A stretch of 64,000 nt of DNA from Stenotrophomonas daejeonensis (GTDB taxonomy: Bacteria > Pseudomonadota > Gammaproteobacteria > Xanthomonadales > Xanthomonadaceae). Under the pieces are notes generated by a model that saw only the letters and a program-made list of their open reading frames with translations, searched no databases and was not told where the DNA came from. Numbering within the stretch: the stretch's first letter is position 1; each line of letters starts with the position of its first letter. This document shows positions 61,338 to 64,000 of the stretch, piece by piece. Location of the stretch: positions 1 to 64,000 of the forward strand of contig NZ_LDJP01000011.1 in assembly GCF_001431505.1 (NCBI RefSeq). The letters are read 5' to 3'. The translations under genes were made by a program, and so were the position numbers.

Positions 61338-62105
61338 GTGAGCTGGGCACTGCGTTTCCTTGGCGTCGGCAACGCATCGGCGGTCGAGCTCGGCTCGCCG
61401 ATGGCGGTGATCGAGCGCGACGGCCGGCCGTGGCTGACCATCGACTGCGGCGGCGAGGGCCTGACCGCCTACCACGCGCACTACGGCGCGATGCCCGATG
61501 CCGTGTTCGTCACCCACGTGCACCTGGACCACGTGGCCGGGTTCGAGCGCCTGTTCGTCGATACGTACTTCAACCCGCAACGGCGCGGCAAGGTCCGCGT
61601 TTACGTGCCGGCGCCGGTGGTGCCGCTGCTGCACCGGCGCGTGGCCGACTACCCGAACGTGCTGGCCGAGGGCGGCGCCAATTTCTGGGACGCGTTCCAG
61701 CTGGTCGTGGTCGGCGAGGCGTTCTGGCACGACGGCCTGCGCCTGGAGGTGTTCCCGGTGCGCCACCACTGGCCGGAAACCGCCTGGGGCCTGCGCCTGC
61801 AGGGCGCGCTGGCATGGAGCGGCGACACCCGCCCCATTCCGGAAATGCTGGCCCGTTACGCGGACGATGGCGAACTGGTCGCGCACGACTGCGGCCTGCA
61901 CGGCAACCCGTCGCATACCGGCATCGACGACCTCGAACGCGAATACTCGCCGGAGCTGCGCGCGCGGATGATGCTCTACCACTACGCCAGCGCCGCCGAT
62001 GGCGCCGCCCTGCGCGCGCGCGGGCACCGCGTGGCCGAGCCGGGGCAGTGCGTGGTGCTGGCCGCACCCACTGCAGCGCAGGCGGAGCCATTCGCTTCCC
62101 CGTAG
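61338..62105 (+). CDS. MBL-fold metallohydrolase
   Basis: A 255-residue cytoplasmic metallo-beta-lactamase-fold protein. Seen: the metal motif TVH-type FVTHVHLDHVAGFERL (HxHxDH), a later HDGLRLEVFPVRHHWPET, AWSGDTRPIPEML (Asp ligand) and GNPSHTGIDD. It resembles the RNase Z/phosphodiesterase-like branch but lacks tRNA-binding arms. The substrate is unknown. It starts at GTG 61338, one base after kdkA, suggesting co-transcription. Its TAG stop is part of a GTAG repeat border. Confidence 0.85.
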   Translation: MSWALRFLGVGNASAVELGSPMAVIERDGRPWLTIDCGGEGLTAYHAHYGAMPDAVFVTHVHLDHVAGFERLFVDTYFNPQRRGKVRVYVPAPVVPLLHRRVADYPNVLAEGGANFWDAFQLVVVGEAFWHDGLRLEVFPVRHHWPETAWGLRLQGALAWSGDTRPIPEMLARYADDGELVAHDCGLHGNPSHTGIDDLEREYSPELRARMMLYHYASAADGAALRARGHRVAEPGQCVVLAAPTAAQAEPFASP

Positions 62106-62171
62106 ATGTCGGGCTTGCCCGGCACGGGGCCTTGCCGGGAAGGCTTCATGCGGGGCAAGCCCCGCATCTAC
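62102..62171. repeat. GTAG palindromic dimer (CGGGCTTGCCCGGCA/GGGGCAAGCCCC arms)
   Basis: Runs from GTAGATGTCGGGCTTGCCCG through GGGGCCTTGCCGGGAAGGCT to GGGGCAAGCCCCGCATCTAC. The GTAG includes the stop of the MBL gene. It lies before the minus-strand SRP RNA gene and may terminate both transcripts. Confidence 0.88.
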
Positions 62172-62222
62172 AGCATGCCCAATAGCACATGCTACGGCAG
62201 TTGGCAGGCCCGAAAAGGTGGC

Positions 62223-62324
62223 GGCCCCGCCGGCTGACCTCGGCGCCCGCGTCAGTCGATACCGTTGCTGCCTTCCGGCCCTGGCGGGATTTTCGACCTA
62301 GCGTCGCGAGGGGCCGACGGGGCC
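62223..62324 (-). ncRNA. ffs: Signal recognition particle RNA (4.5S)
   Basis: On the minus strand the sequence contains GCCAGGGCCGGAAGGCAGCA, the conserved SRP RNA apical loop and Ffh-binding symmetric loop. The ends GGCCCCGTCGGC and GCCGGCGGGGCC pair as the terminal helix. About 102 nt in hairpin form, the normal bacterial size. It functions with Ffh in membrane targeting of nascent proteins. tRNA-Ser(CGA) lies upstream in the same orientation. Confidence 0.92.
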
Positions 62325-62408
62325 ACCATAGACGCAGGCCGCGCAGTGCGCGGCCCGGTTTCGATGTTCCGCGCAGCATTGCGCGGGGTTGCGAGAAACT
62401 CGCGTGTC

Positions 62409-62499
62409 TGGCGGGAAGGGGGGGATTCGAACCCCCGATGCGCTATAAACGCATGCCTGATTTCGAGTCAGGTACATTCAACCACTCTGCCACCTTCCC
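62409..62499 (-). tRNA. tRNA-Ser (anticodon CGA)
   Basis: A 91-nt type II tRNA including CCA on the minus strand. Acceptor GGGAAGG pairs with CCTTCCC followed by G and CCA. The anticodon stem-loop CCTGA-CTCGAAA-TCAGG gives anticodon CGA (reads UCG). The long variable arm and GGTTCGAATCC T-arm are present. It lies 84 bp upstream of ffs; the palindrome CCGCGCAGCATTGCGCGG near 62369 could separate the transcripts. Confidence 0.95.
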
Positions 62500-62656
62500 G
62501 GCGGTTCCCGGCGAACCGGGCTGCGAATGATAAGGGGCGCGGGCGGCGTGGACAAGCGGTTTCTGCCCTTCCACCCTGGCAAGACGCTTGCCGTGCACCG
62601 GCCGCGGACGCGATGATGCAGGCCGCTTCCGCTGAAAACCGCCCCCGCCGGCGCCC

Positions 62657-63361
62657 ATGATCGAATTCGGACACCTCAGCCACGTCGGCCTGCGCCGCCA
62701 GCTCAACGAGGACACCTACCACGGTGACAGCGAACTGGGGCTGTGGCTGGTGGCCGACGGCATGGGCGGCCATGCCTGCGGCGAGGTCGCCAGCGCGCTG
62801 GCGCGCGAGGCCATCGTCCGCGAGGTCCGCGGCGGCACCACGCTGCCGCAGGCGATCCGCATCGCCGACGAGGACATCATCCGCGCCTCGCGCCACCGCA
62901 ACGACAGCCTGCCGATGGGCACCACGGTGGTTGCCGCGCGCGTGCTGGGCAACCGCTTCGAGGTGGCCTGGGTCGGCGACAGCCGTGCCTACCTGTGGCG
63001 CGACGGCAAGCTGGCCCAGCTCAGCCAGGACCACAGCTACGTGCAGGAGCTGATCGCACAGGGCTCGTTGACCGCCGAGCAGGCCCGCGCCCACCCGCAC
63101 CGCAACGTCGTCACCCAGGCACTGGGCGTGACCGACCCGGCGCACCTGAACGTGGCGACGATGACCGGCGAGCTGCGGCCGGGCATGCAGTTGCTGTTGT
63201 GCAGCGACGGCCTGACCGAGGAAGTGGACGACACCGGCCTCGCCGACACCCTTGCCCAGCACGACTGCAGCGCGCAGGAATGCGTGGACATGCTGGTCGC
63301 CGCGGCGCTGGACGGCGGCGGCTCGGACAACATCACCGCCATCCTGGTGCGCTGCCATTGA
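62657..63361 (+). CDS. PP2C-family protein serine/threonine phosphatase
   Basis: A 234-residue soluble metal-dependent phosphatase of the Stp/PppA type, opposing Hanks-type kinases. Seen: VGLRRQLNEDTYHG and LVADGMGGHACGEVAS with the metal-binding Asp residues, GTTVVAARV, VAWVGDSRAYLWRDG, LCSDGLTEEVDD and GSDNITAILV. All catalytic positions appear intact. The start is ATG 62657. No kinase gene is adjacent. It is convergent with dnaQ across a palindromic repeat. Confidence 0.92.
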   Translation: MIEFGHLSHVGLRRQLNEDTYHGDSELGLWLVADGMGGHACGEVASALAREAIVREVRGGTTLPQAIRIADEDIIRASRHRNDSLPMGTTVVAARVLGNRFEVAWVGDSRAYLWRDGKLAQLSQDHSYVQELIAQGSLTAEQARAHPHRNVVTQALGVTDPAHLNVATMTGELRPGMQLLLCSDGLTEEVDDTGLADTLAQHDCSAQECVDMLVAAALDGGGSDNITAILVRCH

Positions 63362-63391
63362 GCAACGCCGTCATGTCGGAACCCGCACCGC

Positions 63392-63467
63392 AGGTGCCGG
63401 GCTTGCCCGGCACTGGGCCTTCCCGGCGTCGCCTGCCACGAGCATGTGGGGCAAGCCCCGCATCTAC
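63392..63467. repeat. Palindromic dimer (CAGGTGCCGGGCTTGCCCGG ... CTAC)
   Basis: Left arm AGGTGCCGGGCTTGCCCGGC, connector GGGCCTTCCCGGCGTCGCC, right arm GGGGCAAGCCCCGCATCTAC. The terminal CTAC (63464-63467) is GTAG on the minus strand and includes the TAG stop of dnaQ. Confidence 0.85.
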
Positions 63468-64000
63468 GCGCTGACCGTTTCTTCCGCCTTCGCGCCGTCC
63501 CACAGCGCATGGCCGGCCTTCTTGCGCAGGCGTTCCAGCCGCGCCGCATGCGCCTCCAGCTCGGAAGCGGTGACCAGCACGCGCGGGCGCGGCAGCAGCA
63601 CGGCGGCGTCGAACACCTGCACCACGCCGCCGGCACTCGCCATTTCCGCCTCTGGCAGGCCGAAGCCGATCTCCTCCTGCCCCGAGGTCAGCGCGATGTA
63701 GACGTCGGCCAGGATCTGCGCATCGAGCAGGCCACCGTGCAGGTGGCGGTGCGAGTTGTCCACGCCCAGCCGCTTGCACAGCGCATCCAGCGAGTTGCGC
63801 TGGCCGGGGAAACGCTCGCGCGCCATCGCCAGGGTGTCGGTCACCGTCACCCGTTCGTCCAGCCGTCCCTTGCCCACGAGCAGCATCTCGTTCTCGAGGA
63901 AGCCCATGTCGAACGCGGCGTTGTGGATGATCAGCTCGGCGCCGTCGACGTAGGCGAGGAATTCGTCGACGACCTCCTCGAAGCGCGGCTTGTCGGCGAG
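63464..64000 (-). CDS. dnaQ: DNA polymerase III epsilon subunit (partial)
   Basis: The C-terminal 178 residues of the 3'-5' proofreading exonuclease; the 5' part including the Exo I motif is beyond the window edge. Seen: Exo II-type ELIIHNAAFDMGFLENEM and Exo III-type HRHLHGGLLDAQILADVY with the catalytic His and Asp. The tail contains the polymerase-binding segment with basic residues (ARLERLRKKAG). The frame is open to base 64000. The TAG stop lies in the border of the preceding repeat. It is convergent with the PP2C gene. Confidence 0.94.
   Translation of the reverse strand, partial: LADKPRFEEVVDEFLAYVDGAELIIHNAAFDMGFLENEMLLVGKGRLDERVTVTDTLAMARERFPGQRNSLDALCKRLGVDNSHRHLHGGLLDAQILADVYIALTSGQEEIGFGLPEAEMASAGGVVQVFDAAVLLPRPRVLVTASELEAHAARLERLRKKAGHALWDGAKAEETVSA

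Overview
The window is a GC-rich, gene-dense chromosomal segment with short intergenic gaps. It most likely comes from a gammaproteobacterium of the Lysobacteraceae/Xanthomonadaceae (Stenotrophomonas, Pseudoxanthomonas, Luteimonas and relatives). Three things point there: the protein set (arginyltransferase-like Bpt, gltX-zur, minCDE, an M2-family lipoprotein peptidase, a KdkA-type Kdo kinase, DUF6165); the fatty-acid operon order; and many GTAG-bordered palindromic repeats like the SMAG elements described in Stenotrophomonas. No species call is made because no database search was possible.

Layout. 1-5,000: zur, gltX, a periplasmic copper chaperone, enoyl-CoA isomerase, tesB. 5,000-10,600: a sigma factor fused to a membrane domain, an EF-hand protein, bpt, an endonuclease-fold lipoprotein, purT. 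10,640-16,710: a close-packed cluster starting with an SPFH protein and an Arc-type repressor, then DUF4177, hydrolase, CPBP protease-like, PH-like, M15 peptidase and a DUF6508-nuclease protein. 16,940-21,312: AlkA-like glycosylase, DUF423, SRPBCC protein and a DesK/DesR-like two-component pair. 21,453-24,427: acetyltransferase, minCDE and a small HExxH protein. 24,733-31,138: an OmpR-type two-component system divergent from three envelope genes (ArnT-like transferase, PAP2 phosphatase, EptA-like phosphoethanolamine transferase), an apparent lipid A modification locus. 31,281-35,287: M2 peptidase and a PabB/TrpE-type enzyme. 35,576-41,954: yceD-rpmF-fabH-(kinase-like)-fabD-fabG-acpP-fabF on the minus strand. 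42,069-49,076: maf, a GT39 protein, and moxR-DUF58-tgpA-slp. 49,209-55,732: hinT, recR-ybaB-dnaX, a chemoreceptor. 55,862-58,894: tRNA-Ser(GGA) carrying a roughly 3 kb island flanked by an exact 18-bp duplication of the tRNA 3' end. 59,032-64,000: DUF6165, heptosyltransferase-like GT9 divergent from kdkA and an MBL hydrolase, SRP RNA, tRNA-Ser(CGA), a PP2C phosphatase and the 3' part of dnaQ.

The repeats are the most striking feature. At least a dozen intergenic palindromic dimers have different outer arms but share an internal connector resembling GGGCTTTGCCGGGAAAGCTTC. They fill most convergent gene gaps, and their terminal GTAG often supplies the TAG stop of the neighbouring gene. Other items worth attention are the tRNA-Ser island with no visible integrase, two tandem 24-codon micro-ORFs chained by ATGA overlaps between DUF58 and tgpA, and the SPFH/Arc cluster with a GATATC operator-like site.
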